From Aquidulcibacter sp. (GTDB taxonomy: Bacteria > Pseudomonadota > Alphaproteobacteria > Caulobacterales > Aquidulcibacteraceae): a stretch of 47,316 bases of DNA. Shown one piece after another: positions 18,101 to 26,131 of the stretch; within the stretch, counting starts at the first letter, position 1, and every line of letters starts with the position of its first letter. A program made the translations under genes and the position numbers. The notes beneath the pieces were generated by a model. That model worked only from the letters and a program-made list of their open reading frames with translations. It was not told the origin of the DNA and ran no database searches. Location of the stretch: positions 1 to 47,316 of the forward strand of contig NZ_JADCBK010000067.1 of the NCBI RefSeq assembly GCF_020253525.1, written 5' to 3'.

Positions 18101-18911
18101 TGCGCTCAGCATGGTATATCAGCCGCTCTATGACCGCATGGGCAACCAAGTGGTGTCGGCCGAAGCCTTGCTACGCTGGGATCGCGGCGGCCGCGCGCGT
18201 GTCGGCCCAGACGTCTTCATTCCGATTGCAGAAAAGTCTGGCTTCATCGCCCATATCGGCCATTTCGTTCGCCAAGCAGTGTTCAATGACACCGCCGACT
18301 GGGGCAATCTGCCGATTGCGCTGAACGTATCGCCGTTGGAATTGATTGACGAGAATTTCGTCGGCGATCTGAAAGAACTCTTTGCTGAGACAGGCTACAA
18401 TCCGGCCCGCGTGGTTCTGGAAGTGACCGAAACGGCTTTCTTGGGCGATCCAGACCGGGTGCGGCAATTATTTGCGCAACTCAAAGCCATGGGCTGTAAA
18501 CTAGCGCTCGACGACTTCGGTGTGGGCTATTCCAGCTTGACCTCGCTGCACCGCTTCCCGTTCGACAAGATCAAGATCGACCGCGAATTCGTCACCAGTC
18601 TCGATCTCGACCCCAAAACCTCGCGTGAGGCTTTGGCTATCATCCAAGCCGTTTCCAGTATTGGCCGGGCCTTGGGGCGCGAAGTGGTGGCAGAAGGGGT
18701 TGAGACGGCAACCCAGCATGCGGTCTTAAAAGCGGCAGGCGTGCATACTCTGCAAGGCTATTTGTTCGGCAAGCCCATGGTGGCAAGCGAATTTGCCCGC
18801 CTGTTGACGCCAGCGCCTTCAAGCGCCAGTCCAACCTTGGTTGGCAGTGCCGCTGCAGCGAGCGCAAGTCCGTCGGCCTTGCCTTCCAGCCCCACCGCCC
18901 TTGCCTCTTAA
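15192..18911 (+). CDS. Membrane hybrid kinase with REC, Hpt and EAL c-di-GMP phosphodiesterase
   Basis: 1239 aa from the ATG at 15192. The frame is open from GTG 15132, and GTG 15216 is another candidate; none has a good ribosome site. Order: TM1 (about 32-53), periplasmic sensor of about 125 aa resembling CHASE8, TM2 (about 180-200), HAMP, HisKA with His302 (MSHEIRTPMNG), HATPase (DTGIGI, GTGLGLSI), degenerate spacer, REC with Asp707 (LVLMDGSMPVLDG), Hpt with His868 (KAAHSLKSMS), then EAL. The EAL residues look intact: Glu991 in EALLRW, LNVSPL, LEVTET, LDDFGVGYSS, KIDREF, AEGVET and LQGYLFGKP. It should therefore hydrolyse c-di-GMP in response to an envelope signal through an internal His-Asp-His relay. 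The tail is Ser/Ala-rich. Confidence 0.94.
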   Translation: MPLPGFDQVKSQKKPPKQKVLKAKKPSSIRSRLAALVLGSVIFSVVPVTMIFAYQDMTRHAEVRWSEMRTAAQVLASSAAEAVQAQDRQRAFIAIRAISRSPGIVYARVELANGVSLAENGSGTRLRNDVRLDSESADPNLVALITTKSVEVVSPIELGGQVLGRVVVVHMANDFLTPLLRSIGSVLGIAFLALLLSLEISRRIQRALTEPLTDLTKSVAAIGEKGDFSQRVEATTTDEVGTLVTGFNAMLEAIGERDRRIDAHMRGLEAEVAARTSDYLVARDAAERANAAKSDFLATMSHEIRTPMNGVMVMAELLAAESLPAKAKRHADTIVKSGRSLLAVINDILDFSKIEAGKLEVEICEINVLDLVDDVLALFHTKAREKGLELVASAHPQAPKLVPADSVRLGQVISNLVSNALKFTETGHVLVRLEPDPDSQFWRLIVQDTGIGIAEDKIAGIFSAFSQEDQTTTRRFGGTGLGLSISKRLVEAMGGQIGATSKQGHGTSFHVRLPALTGEARVLAAPPHLEEAEVPSCVKVFVEGQVEAWAISRRFAAAGAVLGQTEALQPDLLIADKAHRTELPPGFNPKKLVLIADPDDAAADSMVRAGQAVAALQRPVRHADLDHLINALRNGTSFAISQGGLMNQAITVAYPDARVLVVDDGEVNREVAVEALSRFEIKADTAVDGQDALNMLATKDYDLVLMDGSMPVLDGFEATRAIRKREAQEGRKRLPVVALTAHVVGTAANAWAESGMDGVLHKPFTLVALGEILQANLPAHLATKALEMMDARSDDVAMPMAEQADDSGEDGLFDDAVILPFLRDLKTHRRDFVVRVVGLYRNHAPSTLIELQEALDAGDRERLAKAAHSLKSMSLNIGAKAIAKLAGGIEAAVRIHNTPVSPSEIERAIALLHMTLDRLAQLMETDLSEPETPVLKPEVKPSVVEVLNTAILSPEEKALRDELEADLETGALSMVYQPLYDRMGNQVVSAEALLRWDRGGRARVGPDVFIPIAEKSGFIAHIGHFVRQAVFNDTADWGNLPIALNVSPLELIDENFVGDLKELFAETGYNPARVVLEVTETAFLGDPDRVRQLFAQLKAMGCKLALDDFGVGYSSLTSLHRFPFDKIKIDREFVTSLDLDPKTSREALAIIQAVSSIGRALGREVVAEGVETATQHAVLKAAGVHTLQGYLFGKPMVASEFARLLTPAPSSASPTLVGSAAAASASPSALPSSPTALAS

Positions 18912-19014
18912 GTGAACCTGCGAGTATCGCAGAGCGAGGGCTGGCAGGGTCTGCCAAAATCATGACATAGTCTTTCGCCTTATGGGGGAAAACGGGGGCT
19001 AAACGGGTTTGGAC

Positions 19015-20217
19015 ATGCCGATTACGACACGCCAGTACCATCTTACCGCCGCCCTGATTGTCGCGGGCTGTGCCTACCTGTTGCCGACAGTTTTGGGCGC
19101 GCAAGCAACCCCCACAGGCGGTATTTTGTCGCCACCTTCTGGAGCGACCCAAGCTTTACCGCCCGAGATGACGCCAGAGGGTATCCTGAAGGAACTGGTT
19201 ACCCAATCGATTGCCGAACAGGCTGGTGTGCCAGAACTTGCCAACCCCACACCGGTTCCTGTGCCGGTAAAGCCACTCACGCCCGCGATGAAGGAGGTTT
19301 TGAATAAGGACTTACTCGACCTTGCTGACCTGTTGACTGGGCGGTGGGACAATGAGTTGCAGACCTTTTTTGAACCCGAACTCAATGTGCCGCTGCCTTT
19401 GCGCCATGAGCGCTTGCATGCCGTGGTAAAGCCGATTGAAGCCCCTGAATTCGGCCCCGTCAGCTTCTATGTTGAGTATCGCAAAGGCGGTGAAACGGGG
19501 CCCGTTGCCCGCCAACGCATCTGGACCTTGAGTGTCGATCCAGAATTGAACGGCATTCGCCTGTCTGGTTTTGCGCCAAAGGAAGGCAAGCCCTTAGAAG
19601 GGGCGTGGCGGCTCGTTGAAGGGGTGGAAGGCCTAAAGCCCGGTCAGCTCAAGAAAGAAGCTTTTACCCCCGTCATGGGCTGCGACATCATTTGGCGGCG
19701 GCGCGGGGAAGGCTTTAGCGGCGCGACGCGGCCTGCCGCCTGCAAGCTTGTGACCAATGCCGATAAGCGCGTGCTGTCGGTCAGCGAGCAGCATGATATT
19801 TCGGCCAATGTGTGGGAGGTGCGCGACGTTGGCGTGGACGAACGCGGCGTGCGGGTCTTTGGTGGCAGTGATACCCCCCCGACGCGCCTGAAACGGGCAC
19901 AGACTTTTTCGTGCTGGGCTTCGGTTGCCAAGGGTGCTGAACGCGCCATTGTGTCTGACCTTGTGGTGCACGACCAAGGTGGCTTGGTGACGGCTGAGTT
20001 TGCGGGCGGCAACCCTGCTAAGCTGCGCTTACGTCTCCGCAATGTGGAATGGCCGATTGGACAGAACCGACCCTCGCTTACCCTCTATCTGTTGAAAGAT
20101 AGTGATGATCGTGCCGAGGGCTTTGCTTGGGGAGAGCCGACGGCCAACCGTTTGGCCCTTGATGTCGGCGGCACCCAAGTCAGCTGTACGCGCGACCCAC
20201 GCGCCTTATGGCGCTAA
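19015..20217 (+). CDS. Exported CpcT/CpeT-family (chromophore lyase-like) protein, long form
   Basis: 400 aa from the ATG at 19015 (a TTG at 19009 is an alternative). An N-terminal hydrophobic segment ending near VLGAQ suggests a signal peptide. After a Pro-rich linker (about 75-92), residues about 100-300 match the CpcT/CpeT fold: LADLLTGRWDNELQ, FYVEYRKGG, RQRIWTLS, IRLSGFA, GAWR, and MGCDIIWRRRGEGFSG. In cyanobacteria these proteins attach or chaperone bilins on phycobiliproteins. No phycobiliprotein is expected here, so the ligand is unknown; lipocalin-like binding of a tetrapyrrole or lipid is a guess. A further domain of about 100 aa follows (300-400) with two Cys. Usual family members are about 200 aa. 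Confidence 0.75.
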   Translation: MPITTRQYHLTAALIVAGCAYLLPTVLGAQATPTGGILSPPSGATQALPPEMTPEGILKELVTQSIAEQAGVPELANPTPVPVPVKPLTPAMKEVLNKDLLDLADLLTGRWDNELQTFFEPELNVPLPLRHERLHAVVKPIEAPEFGPVSFYVEYRKGGETGPVARQRIWTLSVDPELNGIRLSGFAPKEGKPLEGAWRLVEGVEGLKPGQLKKEAFTPVMGCDIIWRRRGEGFSGATRPAACKLVTNADKRVLSVSEQHDISANVWEVRDVGVDERGVRVFGGSDTPPTRLKRAQTFSCWASVAKGAERAIVSDLVVHDQGGLVTAEFAGGNPAKLRLRLRNVEWPIGQNRPSLTLYLLKDSDDRAEGFAWGEPTANRLALDVGGTQVSCTRDPRALWR

Positions 20218-20220
20218 AGT

Positions 20221-20439
20221 CTAGCGGCCAAAAAACTTGATAACGACCGCAATCAGAAGCGCGGATAGGCCAATCTTCAAAATCAGATAGGCCCGCATAA
20301 CCCGGCCGAGCTTGGCCATATTTTCTTGATGCAACGCCTGCTCTTCCGGCGTCAGCTCACGCGGGGCATCATCGGCGTCCTCATCATCCCAGTTGGGATT
20401 GGGAGGGTTTTCAGCGGGAACTTCTTTGTCATGTTGCAT
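20221..20439 (-). CDS. Small C-tail membrane protein, unknown function
   Basis: 72 aa from the ATG at 20439, one base after the stop of the nuclease gene; an in-frame ATG at 20457 would add six residues and overlap that gene. The first 35 residues are acidic and Pro/Asn-rich (NPNWDDEDADDAP), then a charged helix, then one hydrophobic segment (about 50-68) ending KFFGR. This is a tail-anchored topology. I do not recognise a family. Base composition resembles the chromosome rather than the AT-rich upstream gene, so it was probably the original downstream neighbour of purA. Confidence 0.6.
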   Translation of the reverse strand: MQHDKEVPAENPPNPNWDDEDADDAPRELTPEEQALHQENMAKLGRVMRAYLILKIGLSALLIAVVIKFFGR

Positions 20440-20440
20440 C

Positions 20441-22141
20441 TTAAAGACTTTTCGCATGACGAATTGCGTCGATTATCTCATTTAGAGCGCTAATATCTTC
20501 TTCGTAATTGAGTTCGAATCCCAACCTGATTGCTTCCTTGGCAAGTTCGATTTTTTTGATTTGTCGGCCCTTTTCTATGCCCCATCCTGCAGCCAAAATG
20601 TCACTTGCTCCCCATGTGTGATCTCGCTCTGCCAGTGCTGACGCATTCCTTGGCAGTCCGTAAACTTTAGTGAATATCTCAATTGGATACATGCCCTCTA
20701 TTTCGCGACAATATGTGGTCCAAACTGGAAATTTGAGACCATCTTTCTGTGCCTGCCTTATAGCTTCTTTAGCTCGTTTCGGGGGCTTACCTTCTACTTC
20801 ACCATCGCTGTCCATCACGAAAGCAAAATTCCGATTCAAACGAGCGACTTCGATCCGATGATCTCCAATGTCATCGGACATATTCTCATCTGATTTAGTG
20901 AACTCAGGCATGTCTCCAGAGAAATGAAGGAGCAAGTTTCCACCATAAAGAGCCACAATGTAGTCTGTTCCAAAAGCGAGGTCCTCGGCATACTTTGAAA
21001 TCAGATGAGGGATGACAATTTGTTCTGTTGGACCTTCAGCCCAAATCACAAAGTTGGCCTGCAACAAATCGCTTGCCCTCGCACCAAGATCAGTCAGCGC
21101 ATTACATGCGTCTTTGAAGTGCTGAATTGGACGGCAAACAGTGGCATCGCCTTCTCGATAAACATGGTGTGTCGTTGCGTCGTGCACTGACGCCAAGTGC
21201 TCCATAACGACGGGCGAATGCGTGATGAAAATCAGTCGCGTCTCAGCATGAGCGCTTTCTTTAACAAGAATATCGATTAATCGCCGAATAGCACGCGGGT
21301 GCAGATTGTTCTCAATTTCTTCGATCACGATGCACGAGGGGATGTTTTCCCAGATTTCGTGGTAAGCGTTCAAAACCAGTAATGCGTGGAGAACTGTCTT
21401 TATCCCGCTACCTAGTTCGTCAATTCTGCGGTACTTGGCATCACCTAATCCTAACTTAAGCACAGGACTACCTTCCGCAGTATCTGGCCAAATCTCAGTG
21501 AAAGCAAAGTCCGGTGCCAAAACCTGATTTAGTTGTCGTAAGATAGTTTGGTTGATTTGTCTTCCGGTTGCCACTGCCCTATGTAGGAAATCATAAGCTT
21601 GTTGGACATTGCTACCGTTCTCTTGATAGGCGGGTTTTTGGTGTCCAGACCAACCGGGCGCAGTTTGAAAGTCGCGCTCTGCTGCGATGAATACTGGTTT
21701 CTCAAATGATTTAGCATAAAAAAAATTTTCAAAAAAGTAATGATCTAATCCATAAGGAACACTATCGCCGTTCTCCATTGAATAGTGGGATGAAATGTTT
21801 GTCTTTGGGTTTGTTGTTAAATTTGAATACTTAATTATTGTTGCATTGAATGGGATTTCTTGCTCTTTTTTTGAAAAAGCACTCATGAGATCGAATATAT
21901 GTGCGTTAGTTTGACGTAGAAGTTCGTTGATAATTTTACTCGAAACTTCAAAAGTTGAACTAACAGTACCTGTAGACTGAAACAGATAGTTTTGACCTAT
22001 GAAGGCGACTGCCTGCCTGACTAACTGGCTCTTCCCGATATTATTTATCCCAACAAATGTATTGATCCGGCTCGACAAATCCAACTCTATAGTACCGGGA
22101 TTAAAGTGACCAAGTGCGTAGTTGAAAGCGATCTTGCTCAT
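20441..22141 (-). CDS. OLD-like AAA ATPase with TOPRIM nuclease domain
   Basis: 566 aa. Walker A GINNIGKS (31-38), signature-like DELGSGIKT (241-249), Walker B IVIEEIENNLHP (271-282) and His switch THSP (308-310) form a SMC/RecF-type ATPase. A TOPRIM domain follows with Glu369 (WAEGPTE), the metal-binding DSD at 444-446, and CREIEGMYP, a motif common in such nucleases. OLD-family proteins cut or nick DNA and many act in phage defence; a single-chain PARIS-like system is another possibility. Sampled lines have 32-40% GC against 58% in purA, so it is a recent arrival. It starts six bases after purA ends, with AAGGG overlapping the purA stop, and ends one base before the next gene. No helicase (GajB-like) partner is present. 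Confidence 0.88.
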   Translation of the reverse strand: MSKIAFNYALGHFNPGTIELDLSSRINTFVGINNIGKSQLVRQAVAFIGQNYLFQSTGTVSSTFEVSSKIINELLRQTNAHIFDLMSAFSKKEQEIPFNATIIKYSNLTTNPKTNISSHYSMENGDSVPYGLDHYFFENFFYAKSFEKPVFIAAERDFQTAPGWSGHQKPAYQENGSNVQQAYDFLHRAVATGRQINQTILRQLNQVLAPDFAFTEIWPDTAEGSPVLKLGLGDAKYRRIDELGSGIKTVLHALLVLNAYHEIWENIPSCIVIEEIENNLHPRAIRRLIDILVKESAHAETRLIFITHSPVVMEHLASVHDATTHHVYREGDATVCRPIQHFKDACNALTDLGARASDLLQANFVIWAEGPTEQIVIPHLISKYAEDLAFGTDYIVALYGGNLLLHFSGDMPEFTKSDENMSDDIGDHRIEVARLNRNFAFVMDSDGEVEGKPPKRAKEAIRQAQKDGLKFPVWTTYCREIEGMYPIEIFTKVYGLPRNASALAERDHTWGASDILAAGWGIEKGRQIKKIELAKEAIRLGFELNYEEDISALNEIIDAIRHAKSL

Positions 22142-22147
22142 CAGCCC

Positions 22148-23437
22148 TTACCCCTCAAATGGATCGCGCACCAAGATTGTGTCGTCCCGCTCTGGGCTGG
22201 TGGACAGAAGGGCGACGGGGCGGGTCACCAATTCTTCGATGCGGCGCACATATTTGATGGCGTTTGCGGGTAAGTCCTTCCAAGAACGCGCACCGCGTGT
22301 GGTTTCCTGCCACCCGTCGAAATATTCAAAGATGGGCTCAACGCTGGCTTGATCTTTCAGGCCTGCAGGGAACCAATCCAAGGCGCGGTCGCCAATCCGA
22401 TAACCGACACAGACTTTGAGTTGCTCAAACCCGTCGAGCACATCGAGTTTGGTGAGGGCAAGGCCGCTGATGCCGCCGACGATGGCAGCTTGGCGGACAA
22501 GCACCGCGTCAAACCAGCCGCAGCGACGTGGCCGGCCTGTGACGGTGCCAAACTCATGCCCACGCTCACCAATGCGCTTGCCGACATCGTCAAACAATTC
22601 GGTGGGGAAGGGGCCTTCACCGACGCGGGTTGTATAGGCTTTGCAGATGCCCAGCACATAGCCCAAGGAATTGGGGCCCATGCCGGTGCCGGCGGAGGCT
22701 TGGCCTGAAACCGTGTTGGACGAGGTCACATAGGGATAGGTGCCGTGGTCAATGTCGAGCAGCGTGCCTTGTGCGCCTTCAAACAGGATGCGGCGGCCCC
22801 GACGGCGGGCTTCTTCCAGCACTTTCCAAACAGGCTGGGCATAGGGCAAGATTTTAGGTGCAAGGCCTATGAGTTCGGCTTTGATCGCCGCGCCATCGAG
22901 CTCGGGCAGGTCGAGGCCTTTGCGCAAAGCGGTGTGATGGGCAAGCAAGCGGTCGATCTTGGCGTCCAGCGCATCGGGGTCAGCCAGATCGGCGACGCGA
23001 ATGGCGCGACGGCCAACCTTATCTTCATAGGCAGGGCCAATGCCCCGACCCGTGGTGCCAATCTTGCCCGCACCTGCTTGGGCTTCGCGTGCGCCATCCA
23101 AATCGCGATGTAAGGCGAGGATCAGGGTCGCATTATCGGCAAGTACGAGGATTGAGGGATCAATCACCACGCCTTGGTCGCTGACGCGCTTGATCTCATC
23201 GAGAAGCGCATGCGGGTCGACAACCACGCCATTGCCAATCACCGACAATTTGCCTTGCACAACGCCCGAAGGCAGGAGCGAGAGCTTATAGACCTTTTCG
23301 CCCACAACCAATGTATGACCGGCATTATGGCCGCCTTGGAAGCGCGTGACCACATCGGCACGATCGCTCAACCAATCCACAATCTTGCCTTTGCCTTCGT
23401 CGCCCCATTGGGCCCCGACAACCACCACATTCGCCAT
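22148..23437 (-). CDS. purA: Adenylosuccinate synthetase
   Basis: 429 aa, the normal bacterial length, from the ATG at 23437 with GGGAG nine bases upstream; 17 extra codons are open before it but are not family-like. The N-terminus has the GTP-binding loop [11 protein letters not shown] with the catalytic Asp, then GGHNAGHT with the catalytic His. [22 protein letters not shown] is split here to its core [19 protein letters not shown], and [10 protein letters not shown] and TKLDVLDG are also as in the family. It joins IMP and aspartate using GTP, the first committed step to AMP, in the cytoplasm. The OLD-like nuclease gene follows on the same strand; dapF lies 76 bp upstream. Confidence 0.98.
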   Translation of the reverse strand: MANVVVVGAQWGDEGKGKIVDWLSDRADVVTRFQGGHNAGHTLVVGEKVYKLSLLPSGVVQGKLSVIGNGVVVDPHALLDEIKRVSDQGVVIDPSILVLADNATLILALHRDLDGAREAQAGAGKIGTTGRGIGPAYEDKVGRRAIRVADLADPDALDAKIDRLLAHHTALRKGLDLPELDGAAIKAELIGLAPKILPYAQPVWKVLEEARRRGRRILFEGAQGTLLDIDHGTYPYVTSSNTVSGQASAGTGMGPNSLGYVLGICKAYTTRVGEGPFPTELFDDVGKRIGERGHEFGTVTGRPRRCGWFDAVLVRQAAIVGGISGLALTKLDVLDGFEQLKVCVGYRIGDRALDWFPAGLKDQASVEPIFEYFDGWQETTRGARSWKDLPANAIKYVRRIEELVTRPVALLSTSPERDDTILVRDPFEG

Positions 23438-23513
23438 GAGTCTAAACTCCCTGCTTGCGCGGGGTGCTTGGGGTCTGACGGCGAACACGTCAAGCTATCA
23501 GGCTGCGATCTGC

Positions 23514-24347
23514 CTAGTTTCCCCGAATGGTACCTTCGGTTTCAAGGGCAACGGCACCGGTCATAATGACGTGATTATCGCTTTCCCGCCATTCGATCTC
23601 CAGCATGCCGCCATCGACTTGGACCTTGGCGACCCGGTCACACAGGCGGCGGCGAACGGCTGCGACCAAAGCCGCACAGGCACCCGTGCCACAGGCTTTC
23701 GTCAAGCCTGCACCCCGCTCCCAAACCCGCAAACGGATATGATCGCGGGCGACAATCTCGGCAAAGCCGACATTGGTGCGCTCTGGGAAGAGGGGGTGAT
23801 ATTCAATCATTGGCCCAACTGCTTCCACGGGGGCGAGTTCGGCGTCTTGAACAAAGAAGACGCAATGGGGATTGCCCATGCTGACCACACCTGGCCCATG
23901 CAGGATCGGGTCATCAATCGGGCCGACTTGCAGCTCAATCCGGATGGTATCCATCCGCTCAGACATGGGGATCAACTCCCAGTCTAAAATCGGCTCGCCC
24001 ATATCCACACTAATCAGGTTGGGCCCGACACTGACCGCGCCCAAAAGGCCTGCCTCGGTCTCAATGACCAAATTCTCGCGGTTCATCTCGCGCATCACAT
24101 ACCAAGCCACACAGCGCGAACCATTGCCACAGGCAGCCACTTTGGACCCATCGGCATTCCAGATTTCGGTATAGACGTCTGCCATCGGGTTTTTCGGCGG
24201 CAGGAGCAGCATCAATTGGTCAAAGCCAATGCCTTTTCCAGCCGTGGCCAAGGCTTCGACCGCGCTCGCATTGAGCGTCAGCGGACGCTCTCGCGCGTCT
24301 AGGACAGCGATTTCATTGCCGAGGCCGTTCATTTTTGCGAATTTCAT
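23514..24347 (-). CDS. dapF: Diaminopimelate epimerase
   Basis: 277 aa, typical length. MKFAKMNGLGNE is the standard start. The two catalytic cysteines are in GNGSRCVAWYVM and KACGTGACAA. It interconverts LL- and meso-diaminopimelate for lysine and peptidoglycan synthesis in the cytoplasm, joining dapD and dapE further right. No clear ribosome site precedes the ATG. In many alphaproteobacteria dapF sits with miaB and ftsY; here its downstream neighbour is purA. Confidence 0.97.
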   Translation of the reverse strand: MKFAKMNGLGNEIAVLDARERPLTLNASAVEALATAGKGIGFDQLMLLLPPKNPMADVYTEIWNADGSKVAACGNGSRCVAWYVMREMNRENLVIETEAGLLGAVSVGPNLISVDMGEPILDWELIPMSERMDTIRIELQVGPIDDPILHGPGVVSMGNPHCVFFVQDAELAPVEAVGPMIEYHPLFPERTNVGFAEIVARDHIRLRVWERGAGLTKACGTGACAALVAAVRRRLCDRVAKVQVDGGMLEIEWRESDNHVIMTGAVALETEGTIRGN

Positions 24348-24437
24348 GGCTGTTATCTAGGCGCATTTGAAGCGAAGTAAAACACCAAGTAGAAACCATC
24401 TTCATGCTTTGGTGATGTTAAATGACAAATAATTAAT

Positions 24438-24608
24438 GCAATGCCCCCATTCCGCCGCATTTGCACCTAGATCGCGCCACAAGCGGGGTCGATAAGGGCA
24501 TTGTCGGTTGGACAGCAGAACATCTCGCAGGTTCTGGTTTCCCAACAGCCCCCCCAGCCCCCCTCCAGGGTCTGCGGACTGCAGTTCAACCGGCACACAA
24601 GTTTTTTT
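24438..24608 (+). ncRNA. Possible structured RNA or leader (unassigned)
   Basis: The 322-base gap 24348-24669 has no gene. Within it CAATGCCC (24439-24446) pairs perfectly with GGGCATTG (24496-24503), enclosing CCGC...TTG / CAAGCGG. CGGTTG (24505-24510) can pair with CAACCG (24587-24592), or GTTGG (24507-24511) with CCAAC (24542-24546), which is mutually exclusive. CAGAAC / GTTCTG (24516-24536) forms an inner hairpin. GCACACAAG then T7 (24602-24608) ends the block. A weak promoter-like pair TTGGTG / ATTAAT (24409-24437) would start transcription near 24444. Length and a T run fit a small RNA or an attenuating leader of the SDR gene; I cannot match it to 6S, SRP or a riboswitch. Confidence 0.3.
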
Positions 24609-24669
24609 CCATCGACACTGCGCCCTAATCCACTATCCCTTCTTTGCAAACGCAAAGAGGGGATATTTT

Positions 24670-25422
24670 TTGACCAAACGCTTGGCTGGCCGTCGCGCCA
24701 TTATCACCGGGGCCGCTTCCGGCATTGGGTTGGCTACCGCACATCTATTTGCGCGCGAAGGGGCCGTGGTGCTTGCCGTTGATTTGCCCGGTGAGAAACT
24801 GGTTCAGGCCTTTGAAGGGTCGGGCATTAGAACCCACGGCCAGTCGGTCACCGATTCGGATGCACCAGACCAAATCTTGGCGGCAGCGCGCAGCCATTTG
24901 GGCGGGGTCGATATCCTGTTCAATAATGCGGGCATCGCGACCAATAGTTTGGTGGAACGGACCAGCGATGAAGATTGGGACCAGACCCTGGACGTGAACT
25001 TGCGGGCGATGTTCCGCCTCACGCGTGCAGCGATCCCAGATCTGAAAGCCAGTGCTGCGGGTCGAATCATCAACACAGCCTCAGTCATGGCCGAAGGCAG
25101 CGGCATGGGATTGGCGGCTTATTCGGCCTCAAAGTCCGGCGTGCAAGGTTTCACGCGTGCACTCGCCATTGAGCTGGGCAAATATCACGTCACCGCCAAT
25201 TGGTTGTTGCCCGGTGCCATTCGCACCGGCATGACCCAAGGCCTATGGGACCAACGGCCAGAGATTGCCGAAACCTGGGCCAATAAGGCGGTGCTGCGCC
25301 GCTTGGGCGAACCTGACGATATTGCCAAAGTCGCCCTCTTTCTGGCCAGCGATGACGCGGGCTTTATCACAGGCCAAGGCCTTTGCGTCGATGGTGGCCT
25401 GTCCTTACGCGTCGGGGGCTAA
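24670..25422 (+). CDS. Short-chain dehydrogenase/reductase
   Basis: 250 aa from a TTG at 24670 with AGAGGGG seven bases upstream. The frame is open from 24508, but those codons are not SDR-like and cross the RNA-like region. Classical SDR motifs: TGAASGIG (13-20) for NAD(P) binding, NNAG, and catalytic Tyr151/Lys155 (AAYSASK) with the preceding Ser. IRTGMTQGLW and ITGQGLCVDGG complete the fold. The substrate is unknown. The YhhN-like gene starts four bases after its stop, so the two are co-transcribed. Confidence 0.9.
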   Translation: MTKRLAGRRAIITGAASGIGLATAHLFAREGAVVLAVDLPGEKLVQAFEGSGIRTHGQSVTDSDAPDQILAAARSHLGGVDILFNNAGIATNSLVERTSDEDWDQTLDVNLRAMFRLTRAAIPDLKASAAGRIINTASVMAEGSGMGLAAYSASKSGVQGFTRALAIELGKYHVTANWLLPGAIRTGMTQGLWDQRPEIAETWANKAVLRRLGEPDDIAKVALFLASDDAGFITGQGLCVDGGLSLRVGG

Positions 25423-25426
25423 GGCT

Positions 25427-26131
25427 ATGCTGATTAATTTCGCTGAGCCTATGGTGTGGCTATGGATGCTATCGGCTGCGGCAGCGATCCTCTATGGCCT
25501 CATCTTCAACAAACAAGCGCCCAATCCACTGCGCAGTGTTATGAAAACGGCTGCGGTGGCAGGTCTTGCCCTCGTCGTTTGGCAGGCCCAAGGCCCAAGC
25601 TTTCTCCTCTATGCCTTGGCGGCCAGTGCGATCGGCGATTTATTGCTGGCAGGGCCGGGTGAGAAGCGCTTTATGGCGGGCGTGGCCGCCTTTGCCATCG
25701 CGCACGGCTGCTATATCCCGCTGTTTCTGGAGTTTGGCGCGTTTCAACATGGCATTGGAACGTGGCAGATCGCTCTCGCCCTTGCCCTCTTAGCAACCAG
25801 TGCTGCCTTGCTATTTGGAATCCTCTGGCGGCATTTGGGACCGATGAAGGTCCCATTGAGCTTCTATTTTGTCATTATTCTCGGCATGTGCTTTTCCGCG
25901 CTTGCTTTACCGGCGAGCCCCTATCTGACCTATGCCGTGATTGGCGTGGTGGCCTTTGCGACCTCGGACATGATTTTGGGCGTCGAACTGTTTGCCCTCA
26001 AACCAGACTCGCCCTGGCATCGCCTCACCAGCCCAGCGGTCTGGACCCTTTATTATGGCGGCCAAGCGCTGATCACGCTGGGCATCTTAAACGAATGGGG
26101 TACTAGGCTGGTGGGGGCGCAAGCGGCTTAG
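25427..26131 (+). CDS. YhhN/TMEM86-like lysoplasmalogenase family membrane protein
   Basis: 234 aa from the ATG at 25427, with the GGGGG of the preceding gene's end as ribosome site. About eight hydrophobic helices are visible. Family hallmarks are ASAIGDLLLAGP, FAIAHGCYIPLF and a C-terminal ATSDMILGVELF with the conserved acidic residues that place it in the YhhN/TMEM86 group, whose members hydrolyse lysoplasmalogens in the membrane. Activity in this organism is inferred only from family. Its 3' end overlaps the converging EamA gene by 29 bases. Confidence 0.8.
   Translation: MLINFAEPMVWLWMLSAAAAILYGLIFNKQAPNPLRSVMKTAAVAGLALVVWQAQGPSFLLYALAASAIGDLLLAGPGEKRFMAGVAAFAIAHGCYIPLFLEFGAFQHGIGTWQIALALALLATSAALLFGILWRHLGPMKVPLSFYFVIILGMCFSALALPASPYLTYAVIGVVAFATSDMILGVELFALKPDSPWHRLTSPAVWTLYYGGQALITLGILNEWGTRLVGAQAA

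Noticed and set aside
18942-18956. TGGCAG-ggt-CTGCCA as terminator of the kinase-EAL gene
   Set aside because: Six-bp stem followed by A rather than T; too weak to call an intrinsic terminator.
24547-24566. C-rich run as a repeat array or recombination site
   Set aside because: Only two short C tracts; no periodic unit or partner copy in the window.
24570-24600. tRNA-like GTTCAACC T-loop
   Set aside because: No matching T stem, acceptor stem or anticodon arm can be drawn around it.
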